NCBI RefSeq assembly: GCF_030063355.1
Contig: NZ_JASISZ010000002.1
Span: 119,220 to 183,219 of the forward strand
DNA: 64,000 nucleotides
Source: Streptomyces sp. PH10-H1
GTDB lineage: Bacteria > Actinomycetota > Actinomycetes > Streptomycetales > Streptomycetaceae
Direction of reading: 5' to 3'
Shown: positions 52,130 through 61,898 of the stretch, piece by piece
How positions within the stretch are numbered: the first letter of the stretch is position 1
How the letters are laid out: each line of letters begins with the position of its first letter
Program-made: the position numbers and the translations under genes
Notes under the pieces: model-generated
The model's database searches: none
Told to the model about the DNA's origin: nothing
What the model saw: the letters and a program-made list of their open reading frames with translations, nothing else

Positions 52130-53311
52130 TCAGATCCGCTCCGCCCGCCAGATGTTCAGCCGCGACCGCCAGGTACGCACCACCGGCAGGTGGCGGAGCA
52201 CCACCCGGACGAGCCAGGCCCGGCCCGCGGTCCGAGCCACCTGGAGCTGCAGGGCCGGCGCGAGCATGGGCCCCGCCATCAGCAGGCGCTGGTTGGCGGT
52301 GATGTCGGGGCACCAGGGGAGCTTGTCCGGGTGGTTGCCGCGCAGCAGGCTCAGCGTGCCGATGCCGGCACCGGCCGCGTGGCCGGCACCGTGCCGGAGC
52401 AGCATGGTGGTGACGTCGACCCTGGTGGTACGCAGCCGCGGATCGGCGCCGACGAGATAGCCGCCGACCAGCTGGGGCGAGAGCATCTTGAGGTCCGCGG
52501 CCACCACCTCGCCGTTCATCCGGTACTCGGTGACGAGGGCGTCGCCGCTGGCCACCATGTGCTGCGCGGCACGCTTGAGATGGTCGGCGAAACGGGGTCT
52601 GACATGCTCGGTGGTCACCCCGCGCCCCGCCCATTGCAGCTTGTGGAGCCGCAGCAGGTTCTCGACGGCCGCGGGCACCTCGTGCTCGGGAACGGCGTGC
52701 TCCTCGATGCCCATGGAGTCCAGCTTGCGCACCTTGGCGCGGGTGCGCTGCGCCCGGGATGTGGACATCCGGGTGATCAGCTCATCGATGGGGGCACCCG
52801 GCAGCTCCATGCAGACGGAGTCGGCCAGGCGTCGTTTCGGACCCTGCCAGCAGTCGTAGAGGAGGTCGGCCGCGGCGCCGGGTCGTACCTCGCGCAGGTC
52901 CAGTACCGCGCCGCGGGCCGCGCGGCGCAGCCCGCGGGCCATCGCGGTGGCGGCGATCGCGGCGGCGCCGTCGTCGAGCAGCACATCGGAGAAGTCCGTG
53001 ATGCGGCCGCCCAGCGGCACCAGGACCGGCAGTGGCCGGTGGGCCAGCATCAGCGGGGCGGCGCCGATCAGTTCACCGGCCTGCCGGACGAGGAGCACAC
53101 GGAGCCGGCGGGGCCTGCCGTACGACGTCCACCAGGAGTGCAGCCAGGAATGGGTCTGGAAGGAAGTGGCGGTCCGGCAGCGCCGGTACAGGCGCCCCCA
53201 TTCCTCCGCCAGGCCGGCGAACTGCAGCGGATCGCGGCACATCGTCACGGACAGGCCGGAGCCGCGGTCGCCGGAAGGACCACCGTCGGAAGCGGCGTCG
53301 CCCCCGGTCAT
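52130..53311 (-). CDS. CelD/BcsL-like GNAT acyltransferase
   Basis: A 393-aa cytoplasmic protein of the CelD/FemAB-like GNAT type used in exopolysaccharide clusters: SFQTHSWLHSWWTSYGRPRR near the N-terminus, LLVRQAGELIGAAPL, the central acceptor region RAKVRKLDSMGIEE, and the C-terminal GTLSLLRGNHPDKLPW, with the typical RG.E.YK-like acyl-CoA stretch. It probably acylates a sugar precursor or side chain. Last gene of the eight-gene minus-strand operon, overlapping the upstream gene by one base (TGATG). Confidence 0.8.
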   Translation of the reverse strand: MTGGDAASDGGPSGDRGSGLSVTMCRDPLQFAGLAEEWGRLYRRCRTATSFQTHSWLHSWWTSYGRPRRLRVLLVRQAGELIGAAPLMLAHRPLPVLVPLGGRITDFSDVLLDDGAAAIAATAMARGLRRAARGAVLDLREVRPGAAADLLYDCWQGPKRRLADSVCMELPGAPIDELITRMSTSRAQRTRAKVRKLDSMGIEEHAVPEHEVPAAVENLLRLHKLQWAGRGVTTEHVRPRFADHLKRAAQHMVASGDALVTEYRMNGEVVAADLKMLSPQLVGGYLVGADPRLRTTRVDVTTMLLRHGAGHAAGAGIGTLSLLRGNHPDKLPWCPDITANQRLLMAGPMLAPALQLQVARTAGRAWLVRVVLRHLPVVRTWRSRLNIWRAERI

Positions 53312-53973
53312 CAGGCCATTTCCTTGACCGTCGGGTGGATTCCCTGGGCCGGGGCGGGAACGGCCGCGTGGCCGGCCTCCCGGCGTCCGCGGCCACCGGG
53401 ACGGACGAGGAGGATCAGCGCGCCGAGCAGCCCGCCGGCGCTGGCACCGACGGCGGCGGAGAGCGATGTGGAGGGCGAGACGGGGGTGGACGGCGTGGCG
53501 GCCGGGGAGAACAGCAGCAGCCGCACACCGGTGTTGGCGGCGTTCTGATTACCGGTCGCGGCCAGCGAGTTCGCCACGGCGTTGGCGATGCGGGCGGCGG
53601 TCCCGGCCTGCGAACCGGTGCCGGTGATCGCGATCATCGGTGCGTCGGGCGAGGTGGCCGCCTGCACGCTGGTGCGCAGCGCGGAGACCGGCACCCCCGC
53701 CGCTTCCTGGGCGCCGGTCAGCACCGCCGAGCCGGTGATGACGCGCCCGTACGCCTGCGCGAAGCCCAGGGCGGTGGACGAGTCGGAGTGCTGCGGCACG
53801 ACGATGACGTAGCTCGTCGCGGAGTACTGCGGCGGGGTGACCACGCCGTATCCCGCGCCGCCGGCCAGTCCGAGGCCGATGCACAGCGGCAGCGGCCACC
53901 AGCGGGGCAGGCGCCGTGACGCGTCCCGCAGGCGGGTCGGCGCGCTGTGGGCGTGGGTTCGGGTCTCGTCCAT
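53311..53973 (-). CDS. Wzz-like chain-length / polysaccharide co-polymerase protein
   Basis: A 220-aa membrane protein with two helices (WPLPLCIGLGLAGGAGYGV, about 26-46; LSAAVGASAGGLLGALILLV, about 168-188) around an extracytoplasmic domain (QYSATSYVIVVPQHSDSST), the usual Wzz topology. The proline-rich motif near the second helix is weak. Wzz proteins set polymer length with the polymerase. It is translated 20 bp after the glycosyltransferase. Confidence 0.75.
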   Translation of the reverse strand: MDETRTHAHSAPTRLRDASRRLPRWWPLPLCIGLGLAGGAGYGVVTPPQYSATSYVIVVPQHSDSSTALGFAQAYGRVITGSAVLTGAQEAAGVPVSALRTSVQAATSPDAPMIAITGTGSQAGTAARIANAVANSLAATGNQNAANTGVRLLLFSPAATPSTPVSPSTSLSAAVGASAGGLLGALILLVRPGGRGRREAGHAAVPAPAQGIHPTVKEMA

Positions 53974-53993
53974 GGGATCGCTCTTTCTCTGGG

Positions 53994-55145
53994 TCAGGGC
54001 CGGGCGGCGGCGAGTGCGTACAGGGCCGCCAGGCGGTCGGCGGTGCCGGCGATGTCGTAGTGGCCCACGGCGGCGGGCACCGGCAGCCGGTGCGGTCCGG
54101 CCTCCTGGTGCTGCCGCAGGGCGGATCCGAGGGCGCCGGTGTCGGCGTTGACGCGGCGCGCGCCGGGTGCGTGCGAGGGGGGCAGGTCGTCGAGCGCCGG
54201 GCAGGCGGCGTACAGGACGGGCAGTCCGGCGGCGAGGGCCTCGAGGACGGCAAGCCCGAAGGTCTCCTCATTGGAGGGGGAGACGAAGAGGTCCATGGCC
54301 GCGAGCAGGGCGGCGATGCCCGGCGTGCCGTCTCCGTCGCCCCGCTCGCAGGCGCCGCTCTGCGCGCGGGTGTCGCCCGGGCCTTCGGCCGCGCCCGGCA
54401 GATGGATCCGGTCGGCCGCGCCGAGCGTGCCGGCCAGGCGCAGCAGGGCGTCGTGCTCGGGACCCGTACCGGCCAGCAGCAGCCGGGCTCCTGGGCGGTC
54501 GGCGACCGCGCGGACCAGCAGGTCGAAGCGCTTGCCGGGCACGAGCCGGCCGACGCCGCCCACCACGAAGGCGTCCGGGGGAAGGCCGAGCCGGGCTCGG
54601 GTGGCGGCCCGGACCGCGGCGTCGAAGCGGAAGGCTCCGGCGTCGATGCCGTTGGGCACCGTATGGATACGCGGCCCGGGGATGCCCCAGGCGCGCAGGC
54701 GTTGGGCGACGGTGCCGGAGACGGCGACGGTCGCGGTGCCCAGTTTCTCCGTGCCCCGGTAGAGGGCGCGGGTGCCGCGAGTGAGGGGGCGGCCTTCGAT
54801 GAGGGTGTCGCCGAGGGAGTGTTCGGTGGCGACCACGGTGCGCACCCCGGCCAGCCGGGCGGCGATACGGCCGTAGACGCAGGCCCGGTAGAGATGGGTG
54901 TGCACGATGTCGTAGCGTCCGGCGCGGATCAGCCGGGTCAGCCGGGGCAGCGCGGTGAGGTCCCGGTTGCCGGTCATGCCCAGATGGGTGACGGGGGTGC
55001 CGTCGGCGCGGATGCCGTCGGCGACCGGGCCCGGATGGGTGAGGGTGATGACCTCGCAGGACAGCGGCAGATGCCGCAGCAGCAGGCGCAACTGCTGTTC
55101 GGCTCCGCCGACGCCGAGCCCCGTGATGATGTGCAGGACTTTCAC
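53994..55145 (-). CDS. GT4-family glycosyltransferase
   Basis: A 383-aa retaining glycosyltransferase of the GT-B fold. N-terminal HIITGLGVGGAEQQLRLLLR; nucleotide-sugar site VVGGVGRLVPGKRFDLLVRA; C-terminal Glu motif VSPSNEETFGLAVLEALAAG. It adds a sugar to a lipid-linked intermediate on the cytoplasmic face. It overlaps the upstream deacetylase by four bases, as expected for translational coupling. Confidence 0.92.
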   Translation of the reverse strand: MKVLHIITGLGVGGAEQQLRLLLRHLPLSCEVITLTHPGPVADGIRADGTPVTHLGMTGNRDLTALPRLTRLIRAGRYDIVHTHLYRACVYGRIAARLAGVRTVVATEHSLGDTLIEGRPLTRGTRALYRGTEKLGTATVAVSGTVAQRLRAWGIPGPRIHTVPNGIDAGAFRFDAAVRAATRARLGLPPDAFVVGGVGRLVPGKRFDLLVRAVADRPGARLLLAGTGPEHDALLRLAGTLGAADRIHLPGAAEGPGDTRAQSGACERGDGDGTPGIAALLAAMDLFVSPSNEETFGLAVLEALAAGLPVLYAACPALDDLPPSHAPGARRVNADTGALGSALRQHQEAGPHRLPVPAAVGHYDIAGTADRLAALYALAAARP

Positions 55146-56026
55146 CGGCTGTCCTGACGGTCCGGCTCGCCGTGCGCGTCGTGCGCTGTGTCGGCGTCAC
55201 GGGCGTCCGGCACTTCGACCTGCTCGACGGGACCGGCCGCGGGGGAGAGCCGGCGGCGGGGCAGCCGGTGCAGCAGGTGCTTGAGGTGGAGTCGCCCCGC
55301 GGTGTCGCGCTCCCCGATGTAGGCGCGGGGCAGCGCGTGCGGCCCGTTCAGCGGGCCCGGGCCGACGGCGCAGCCGTACTGGTAACCGGCCGCGCGAACG
55401 GCGTCGACGGTGCGGGCGTCCAGCTTGCCGTACGGGTAGCAGAAGCCCGCGGGAGCGCTGCCGGTGATCTCGTGGAGCAGGTCGCGGCTGCCGCGCACCT
55501 CGGCTGCCAGCGCGTCGTCATCGTCGAGGGCCGTCAGGTCCTGGTGGACCAGGCCGTGGGAGCCGATCTCCATGCCGGCGGCGGCCACGGCGCGGATAGC
55601 GCACTCGGTCAGCAGCGGTTTGCGCGGCCCCAGCACGTCCCAGGCGTTGACTCCGCCGAGGCGGCCGGGCAGGACGAAGACCGTGGCGGTGTGGGCGTGG
55701 CGGCGCAGCAGCGGTACCGCGTGCTCCAGGAAATCGGTGTAGCCGTCGTCGAAGGTCAGCCCGACCAGCCGGTGTCCGCGTCCGGCCGCGCGGGCGCGCA
55801 GCAGTTCGGACATGCTCACCCCGGTCAGGTCGCGGCGGTCCAGCCAGCTCAGCTGGTGGTCGAGCCGGTCGGGGGTGACGGTGACCTGGTACGGATCGTC
55901 GGTGCAGTCCCCGACCGAGTGGTACATCAGCACCCAGGGCGGCGCCTGCAGGCTCCGACCGGAAAGTGCGCGGCGCACGGAAGCGCGGTGCGAAGGGACG
56001 CGGGCAGGCGCGATATCAGCGGACAT
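55142..56026 (-). CDS. Polysaccharide deacetylase (CE4)
   Basis: A 294-aa NodB-type deacetylase. Motif 1 is LVGLTFDDGYTDFLEHAV (metal and base aspartates), motif 2 is GSHGLVHQDLT (HxxxH zinc ligands), and later motifs include FCYPYGKLDART. CE4 enzymes remove N- or O-acetyl groups from GlcNAc polymers. There is no signal peptide at the chosen start, so it may act on cytoplasmic precursors, unless an upstream start or anchor is missed. It overlaps the MurJ-like gene by 11 bp. Confidence 0.9.
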   Translation of the reverse strand: MSADIAPARVPSHRASVRRALSGRSLQAPPWVLMYHSVGDCTDDPYQVTVTPDRLDHQLSWLDRRDLTGVSMSELLRARAAGRGHRLVGLTFDDGYTDFLEHAVPLLRRHAHTATVFVLPGRLGGVNAWDVLGPRKPLLTECAIRAVAAAGMEIGSHGLVHQDLTALDDDDALAAEVRGSRDLLHEITGSAPAGFCYPYGKLDARTVDAVRAAGYQYGCAVGPGPLNGPHALPRAYIGERDTAGRLHLKHLLHRLPRRRLSPAAGPVEQVEVPDARDADTAHDAHGEPDRQDSR

Positions 56027-57761
56027 GGGGGAGCTTTCGTTTCACGGTGGCGAGCAGGTGCGGGACTTCCGGCACCTGTACGGCGGCGGCCGCCGCGGTG
56101 AAGGCGGCCGGTACGACGAGGCAGCAGACAGCGGTGCTCAGGAGCGGGTCGGGTAAGGCGGATGCGGTCGCCCAGCCGGCCGCGGTGGCGGCCGCGGCGG
56201 CCACGATGAGCCGGCCGATACCCGCCGCGACCTGGCGGGGCCTGATGGCGATCGGCTGGGCGCCGAGGCCGCGCAGCAGCAGCACGGCGGTGGTGGTGAT
56301 ACCGGCGGCGTTGGCGCCGGCGATGCCGTAGATGCCCCAGTACCCGACGGTGGCGGCCCCCGCGGTGATGGTGATCAGCAGTCCGACGGCCATGGCGGCG
56401 GCCGGGTACCAAGTGGGCCGGGCGGCCGAGAAGAACGGCCGGACCAGGGCTCCCACCAGGCTCTGGCCGAGCAGGCCCAGTGCGTAGACCCGCATGACGG
56501 ACGCCGTCGCCGCGGTGTCCGCCGCGTCGAAGACCCCGCGCTGGAAGAGCAGTTCGATGATCTGCGGAGCGCAGGCGATGACGAAGGCGGTGCCCAGGAG
56601 CACCACGATGCCGGCCAGCGTCAGATCGCGTTCCACCCGGCGCCTGGCCTTCTCGGGTTCGCCGGCGGCCAGGGCCTGGGCCACGACCGGGAAGGTGACG
56701 GTGCAGATCATCAGCGAGAGCACCATCGGCAACTGGGCCACCTTCTGCGCGTAGTTCAGATGCGAGATGGCGCCGGCCGGAAGCGAGGCGGCGAAGAATC
56801 GCTCGATCAGGACCTGGGTCTGGCGGCTCAGGCTGAAGATGATCACGGGAGCCAGCAGCGCGAACCTCAGGGGCGCGGGGCCCGCCGCCTCGGTGACCGG
56901 CGAGATGGCGGCCGGCGAGACGGCGTGCGGCGTGACGGTATGCGGCGTGACGGCGTCCGGGGTGATGGCAGCCGGAACGACGGCTCGCGCGCTGTGCCGT
57001 CCGCGCGAGGTGCGCGGTGGCAGTTGGCGCAGGAACGAGGGCAGCTGGACGAGGACCATCAGCAGGCCGCCCATCGCGACGCCCGCGGCGGCGGCACGTA
57101 CCCCCCAGCGGGCGTGGAGCAGCAGCAGGGTGGCGATGATGCCGACGTTGTAGGCGACGTAGATGGCCGCCGGGGGGATGAACCGGCGGTGGGCGCGCAG
57201 CGCGGCGCTGAAGTATCCGGTGAGGCCGAACGTCAGGACGGTGGCGGCGGTCAGCCGGGTGCAGTCCACCGCGAGCTGAGGCGCGGTCAGGCCGGGCGCC
57301 ATGATGTGGACCAGAGCGGGCGCGCCCAGTTCGATCAGCGCCATCGCCGCGGCCAGGGCCAGCAGCAGCCGGGGCAGCGTGGTCGCCAGCAGCACCCGGA
57401 CCGGGTCGGGTCGCCGCCCGGCGGCGCGCCGGGCCAGCGCCAGGCTGAAGGCCGGGATCAGCAGGAGGGCCATCCCGTCCTCGATGAGAACGGTCGAGGA
57501 CAGTTCCGGCACCGTCCACGCCACCAGGAAGGCGTCGGTGGCGGGACCGGCGCCGAACAGATGGGCGATCGTCTGGTCGCGGATCAGGCCCAGGAGGGAG
57601 CCGGCGGCGGTGAGCGCGGCGGTGAGGGCCGCGGCCCGGGCCAGCACCCGGCCCAGGCCCGAGGGACGGGGCGACTCCGTACCCGGGCCGGCGACGACGG
57701 CCGGTTCGCCGAGGGGGGCAGGCCCGGCCTGCGGCTCGGCCTGCGCCGCGGTGTCCGTCAT
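56016..57761 (-). CDS. MurJ/MviN-like lipid-linked oligosaccharide flippase
   Basis: A 581-aa MOP-superfamily transporter from the ATG at 57761. Around 14 helices are expected; the signature stretches GLIRDQTIAHLFGAGPATDAF and GLTGYFSAALRAHRRFIPPA, and VLIERFFAASLPAGAISHLNYAQ, are MurJ-like. It probably flips an undecaprenyl-linked repeat unit, the Wzx role of this operon. An unusual Thr-Pro-Ala-rich insert with repeated TPHAV/SPAAI units interrupts the middle loop (about 270-300), absent from housekeeping MurJ. Confidence 0.85.
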   Translation of the reverse strand: MTDTAAQAEPQAGPAPLGEPAVVAGPGTESPRPSGLGRVLARAAALTAALTAAGSLLGLIRDQTIAHLFGAGPATDAFLVAWTVPELSSTVLIEDGMALLLIPAFSLALARRAAGRRPDPVRVLLATTLPRLLLALAAAMALIELGAPALVHIMAPGLTAPQLAVDCTRLTAATVLTFGLTGYFSAALRAHRRFIPPAAIYVAYNVGIIATLLLLHARWGVRAAAAGVAMGGLLMVLVQLPSFLRQLPPRTSRGRHSARAVVPAAITPDAVTPHTVTPHAVSPAAISPVTEAAGPAPLRFALLAPVIIFSLSRQTQVLIERFFAASLPAGAISHLNYAQKVAQLPMVLSLMICTVTFPVVAQALAAGEPEKARRRVERDLTLAGIVVLLGTAFVIACAPQIIELLFQRGVFDAADTAATASVMRVYALGLLGQSLVGALVRPFFSAARPTWYPAAAMAVGLLITITAGAATVGYWGIYGIAGANAAGITTTAVLLLRGLGAQPIAIRPRQVAAGIGRLIVAAAAATAAGWATASALPDPLLSTAVCCLVVPAAFTAAAAAVQVPEVPHLLATVKRKLPHVR

Positions 57762-59221
57762 CGGGCGGCCACCGGGTCGCCCGCGTCGCCCGAGGTGACT
57801 GAGGTGACCGAGGTGCCCTCGTCGTCCGCCGCGGGCTGCAGTGCCCAGGCGGCGGCCAGGCCGAACAGCAGGGCGGTCAGGACGGTGGAGGGGCCGCCGA
57901 TGTCGGAGTACAGGAAGTCGACGCACTGCCAGAGCAGGAGTGCGGTCGCGATCAGCCCGCGGTCGGTACCGTGGCCGGTGCGGTGGGCGGCCGTCAGCCG
58001 GCGCACTCCGCCGACCAGCAGGGCCGCCCAGCTGCCGACGATCAGGGTGACGCCGACCAGCCCCTGCTCGCTGAGGATGAGCAGATACATGTTGTGCGGC
58101 GACAGCAGGGGTTCGAGCTTGAACTGCTGGCCAGCACCCGCGGTGTCACTGCCGGACGACAGATTGAGCGCGGCATGCCCGTCGCGGTGGGCGGGGAAGC
58201 CCTTCAGACCGACGCCGGTGAACGGCTGCTCGCGCCACATGCCGGTGGCGGCGGCCCACAGGCTGTACCGGTCGGTCACCGACGCGTCGGGAGCGTCGGT
58301 CACCCGCGTGATGCTGGCGACCCGGTCGGTGATCAGCTGGGACCCCACGCCCGCGCCCCCGACCAGAACCACGCCCGCGGCGGCCGTCACCGCGAAGATC
58401 CGTACCGCCCGGCGCCATCCGGCCAGCACGGTCATCACGGTGCACGCCAGCACGGTGGCGATCCACGTGCCGCGGCTGAAGGACACCACCAGCGGGACGA
58501 CGAGCGCGGCGGCGCAGCCCAGCGCGGCCGGCCGGAGCCAGCGCGGCGCGCCGGCCGTGGCCGGGGCGAGGGCCAGGCCGACGGCGATCATCAGCCCGTA
58601 GGCGACCACCGTGGCCATGCCCATCACGTCCGAAGGACCGAAGGTCCCCACAGCGCGGATGTTCTCGCCCACGTACGAGGCACCCGTACCCGTCGCGTAC
58701 TGGTAGACGCCGATCGCGCCCTGCACCAGGGCGAGCAGGACGACGGAGCCGGCCACCACCAGGAAGTCACGGCGGTCGCGCAGCAGGAGCACCAGCGCGG
58801 TGGGCACGAGGACGAAGACCTGCAGGTACCGCACGAATCCGTCGAGGCTCGCCGCCGGGTCACCGGAGGTGATGGTGGCGATGGCGACCGCGACGACGGG
58901 TGCGCCAAGGATGACGGCGGCCGCGCGTGTCAGGGGCCGGGCCCGGTCGCGAAGGGCCCGGACGGCGCAGAAGGCCACCAGCACCGCCGAGGCCGCGTCG
59001 GCGGGGGTGATCTTGCCCGACGCGGTCACGTCCCCCGTCTCGATGGGGGCCGCGAGCAGCAGCACGGTCGCCAGCGCGGGCAACAGCGGCCCCAGCCATG
59101 CCCATTGACGCCATACACATTGACGCCGAGCCCATTGACGAAGGACATGGCCGATCGCGAGGCTGACCGCGCGCGGGCGCCGGCCGGGGTGGGAGAGGGT
59201 GCCCGGGATACCGGCGGCCAT
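57758..59221 (-). CDS. O-antigen ligase / Wzy-like polymerase
   Basis: A 487-aa polytopic protein from the ATG at 59221. About ten to twelve helices and the Wzy_C-type periplasmic loop (GTFGPSDVMGMATVVAYGLM, then SRGTWIATVLACTV, and the conserved PHNMYLLILSEQGLVGV) identify it as ligase or polymerase. It joins flipped repeat units or attaches the polymer. It overlaps the flippase by four bases. The N-terminus carries a duplicated WARRQ/VWRQWAW segment encoded by CATTGACG repeats on the plus strand. Confidence 0.85.
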   Translation of the reverse strand: MAAGIPGTLSHPGRRPRAVSLAIGHVLRQWARRQCVWRQWAWLGPLLPALATVLLLAAPIETGDVTASGKITPADAASAVLVAFCAVRALRDRARPLTRAAAVILGAPVVAVAIATITSGDPAASLDGFVRYLQVFVLVPTALVLLLRDRRDFLVVAGSVVLLALVQGAIGVYQYATGTGASYVGENIRAVGTFGPSDVMGMATVVAYGLMIAVGLALAPATAGAPRWLRPAALGCAAALVVPLVVSFSRGTWIATVLACTVMTVLAGWRRAVRIFAVTAAAGVVLVGGAGVGSQLITDRVASITRVTDAPDASVTDRYSLWAAATGMWREQPFTGVGLKGFPAHRDGHAALNLSSGSDTAGAGQQFKLEPLLSPHNMYLLILSEQGLVGVTLIVGSWAALLVGGVRRLTAAHRTGHGTDRGLIATALLLWQCVDFLYSDIGGPSTVLTALLFGLAAAWALQPAADDEGTSVTSVTSGDAGDPVAAR

Positions 59222-59223
59222 GC

Positions 59224-60717
59224 TCAGCTCCCCCCGAATCGGAAGAGCGCCGTCGCGGTGAGCAACAGGATCCGGATGTCCTGCCACAGCGACCAGCTCT
59301 CGATGTAGTGGTTGTCGAAGCGGGCCCGGTCCTCGATGGAGGTGTCGCCGCGCAGACCGTGGATCTGCGCGAGCCCGGTGATGCCCACGGGCATCCGGTG
59401 CCGGTCCTGGTATCCGGGATACGACCGGCTGAACTGGCGGACGAAATACGGGCGTTCCGGTCGCGGCCCGACCAGGCTCATGTCGCCCCGCAGGACGTTC
59501 CACAGCTGCGGCAGCTCGTCGAGGGAGGTGCGGCGCAGAATGTGGCCGACCGTGCTCATCCGCCGGTCGTCGGAGACGTTCCACCGGGTGGCTGATTCGC
59601 GTTCGTCGCTCGGTCGCAGGGTGCGGAACTTCAGGAGGGTGAACGGCCGTCCGGCCAGGCCGATCCGTTCCTGGCGGAAGAGGACCCCCGGGCCGTCGGA
59701 CAGCCGGACGGCGAGGGCACAGGCCGCCAGGATCGGCGCGGCGGGGACCAGGGCCACGGAGGCGAGGACGGCGTCCAGGACGCGCTTGGACATCAAGGCG
59801 GCACCGGGGCGCGGATAGGGGTCGAGCCGGGAGCAGGCGAAACCCCACAGATGACCGGACGAGGAACGCACGCCGGTGCTGGACCCGGGCCCCGACCTGA
59901 CCTGCCACAGACAACAGCCACGGGCGGCGAGCAGCCGGACCAGTCCGGGGGTGTCACGGTCGCCCGCAGCGGCTCCGGTGAACACGGCGTAGCGCACCGA
60001 GTTCTGGATGATCGCCCGGTTCACACCCCCCGCGGACGTGAGCACGGGCAGCGACGATTCGGTGGTGGTGCCGGTGTCGGCGTGCACCACGCCGACCGCC
60101 CGCATGCCGTACTCGGGGTGCGCGAACAGCGCGTCGGCGATCTGGTGGACGGCCGGCCCCGTCCCCACGATCAGGGTCGAGCGCGGATGACGGCACGCCG
60201 ACCAGCGCTGGACGCGGTAGATCACCGCGCGGGCGGCGCAGGCCAGCAGGCTGGTCGCGGCTACGGCGGCGAGCAGCACACCCCAGCCGGGGGACCGCTC
60301 CGGGCGGACGGCGGTGAGGGCGGTGGCCGCGGCGCACCAGGCCAGGGCCGCGCACCCCGCCAGCGCGGGCAGTTCGTCGAGGGCCGCCGGGTCGAGACCC
60401 GTGCGGTACAGCCCGGCGTGGGTGTGCAGCAGCGTCAGGAACATCAGGAGCGGGCCGAGCAGCAGTACCGGAGTGGCCGGGTGGCAGGCCAGGACGCAGG
60501 CGGCGGCCGCACAGTCGGTGGCGATGAGCGGGCCGGTCGCACGGTGGCGGAAGGGGATCGGCTGGTGAAGTGGCGGGGTGGAGAGGTCGGTCGGCCGTCG
60601 CGGTGGCGAGATCGGGGCGGTCTGGGGTGGCGGGATCGGGGCGGTCGTGGCGGGCGCGACCGGGGGCTGCGTCACGTGCCGGGCCGGGTGGTGGGTGCTT
60701 GCGCTCTCCGTCGTCAT
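59224..60717 (-). CDS. Polyprenyl-phosphate glycosyl-1-phosphate transferase (initiating enzyme)
   Basis: A 497-aa WbaP/CpsE-type initiating transferase from the ATG at 60717. An N-terminal disordered Pro/Thr-rich leader of about 55 aa is followed by four helices, a Rossmann-like domain (CRHPRSTLIVGTGPAVHQIA), then the C-terminal bacterial sugar transferase domain with KRVLDAVLASVALVPAAP, TLLKFRTLR and SLVGPRPERPYFV. It loads the first sugar phosphate onto undecaprenyl phosphate. It starts two bases from the ligase and overlaps the upstream glycosyltransferase by four. Confidence 0.92.
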   Translation of the reverse strand: MTTESASTHHPARHVTQPPVAPATTAPIPPPQTAPISPPRRPTDLSTPPLHQPIPFRHRATGPLIATDCAAAACVLACHPATPVLLLGPLLMFLTLLHTHAGLYRTGLDPAALDELPALAGCAALAWCAAATALTAVRPERSPGWGVLLAAVAATSLLACAARAVIYRVQRWSACRHPRSTLIVGTGPAVHQIADALFAHPEYGMRAVGVVHADTGTTTESSLPVLTSAGGVNRAIIQNSVRYAVFTGAAAGDRDTPGLVRLLAARGCCLWQVRSGPGSSTGVRSSSGHLWGFACSRLDPYPRPGAALMSKRVLDAVLASVALVPAAPILAACALAVRLSDGPGVLFRQERIGLAGRPFTLLKFRTLRPSDERESATRWNVSDDRRMSTVGHILRRTSLDELPQLWNVLRGDMSLVGPRPERPYFVRQFSRSYPGYQDRHRMPVGITGLAQIHGLRGDTSIEDRARFDNHYIESWSLWQDIRILLLTATALFRFGGS

Positions 60718-61898
60718 CGCGTGATGCGTTCCCTGCACTCGGGGTGCGACAGATCGAGCACGTCGCGGTAGAGGTCGGCGACCGACGTCGTCGTCCGCCG
60801 CACGTCGTAGGTCGTGCGCACATGGGTGAGGGCCCGGCCGGCAACCGTGGTGCGCAGGCCGGGGTCGGTCAGCAGACCGAGCAGCGCCTGGACGAGGGCG
60901 CCCCGATCGCCGGGCGGCACGAGGCAGTGGCGTTCCTGACCGGGCGGCAGGCTCTCCCGGGCGCCGTTGACATCCGTCATCACCACGGGCCGGCCGCAGG
61001 CCATCGCCTCCAGCGGGGACAGCGCCATCCCCTCCCACCGGGACGGCTGGACCACCACATCGGCGGCCCGGTACCAGGGGACGGAGTCCCGCGTGGCCCC
61101 GGCGAACAACACCCCTTCGGGCGCGGTCCGGTGCAGCCGGTCCCGGTCGGGACCGTCGCCGACCAGCACCAGCCGCGCGTCGGGAAGCCGGGCGGTGATC
61201 TCCGGCCAGGCCCGCAGGAGCAGATCCTGGCCCTTCTGCGGACACAGCCGGCCCACACAGACCACCAGGGGGGCGGCCGGGGGCAGACCGGAGAGGGCGG
61301 GGAGCGACGTGCGGAGATCGCGGGCCCGGTCCTCCGTTCCGCTCCGGGGAGTGAACCGGTCGAGGTCGACGCCGTTGGGGATGACCGCCCAGCGGGCGCG
61401 TACCCCGGCGCTCTCCCCCGTCCGCCGTTCGCTCTCGCTCACACAGAGCACCCTGGTGGCCCAGCCCGCGGCCCATCGCTCCCAGCGCAGGGCCGCGTGC
61501 GCGGTCGCTCCGCCGACCGCCTCGAAGGACCAGGCGTGGGGCTGGAACACCGTAGGAAGGCGGCCGCGTACCGCCAGCCGTCCCGCCAGGCCCGCCTTGG
61601 CACTGTGGGCGTGGACCAGGTCCGGCCGGATCTGGCGGATCAGCCGGCCGGCGTGCCGGATCTCCTGGGGAAGCCGGGGACCGGGAGAACGGCCGGCCGC
61701 CCAGGGCACGACCTCGGCGCCCACGGCGGCCGCGTCGGCGGCCAGACCGCCGACGGGAGGGCAGGCCACGACCGCGCGGACCCCGTCACGTACCTGGGCA
61801 CGCACCAGGTCGGTGACGACGCGCGCGACCCCGCCGTCGACAGGCTGAACCAGGTGGAGCACCGTCAGCCGACCGGGGTCCTGCTGGTGTTGCGGCAT
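60714..61898 (-). CDS. GT4-family glycosyltransferase, first gene of the operon
   Basis: A 394-aa glycosyltransferase. N-terminal HLVQPVDGGVARVVTDLVR, acceptor region DLVHAHSAKAGLAGRLA, nucleotide site VVCVGRLCPQKGQDLLLRAW, and catalytic SRWEGMALSPLEAMACGRPVV. Closest in pattern to WcaA/PimB-like GT4 enzymes. It is the first gene of an eight-gene operon read away from the second rodlin. Its promoter must lie in the 470-bp region at 61899-62367. Confidence 0.92.
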   Translation of the reverse strand: MPQHQQDPGRLTVLHLVQPVDGGVARVVTDLVRAQVRDGVRAVVACPPVGGLAADAAAVGAEVVPWAAGRSPGPRLPQEIRHAGRLIRQIRPDLVHAHSAKAGLAGRLAVRGRLPTVFQPHAWSFEAVGGATAHAALRWERWAAGWATRVLCVSESERRTGESAGVRARWAVIPNGVDLDRFTPRSGTEDRARDLRTSLPALSGLPPAAPLVVCVGRLCPQKGQDLLLRAWPEITARLPDARLVLVGDGPDRDRLHRTAPEGVLFAGATRDSVPWYRAADVVVQPSRWEGMALSPLEAMACGRPVVMTDVNGARESLPPGQERHCLVPPGDRGALVQALLGLLTDPGLRTTVAGRALTHVRTTYDVRRTTTSVADLYRDVLDLSHPECRERITR

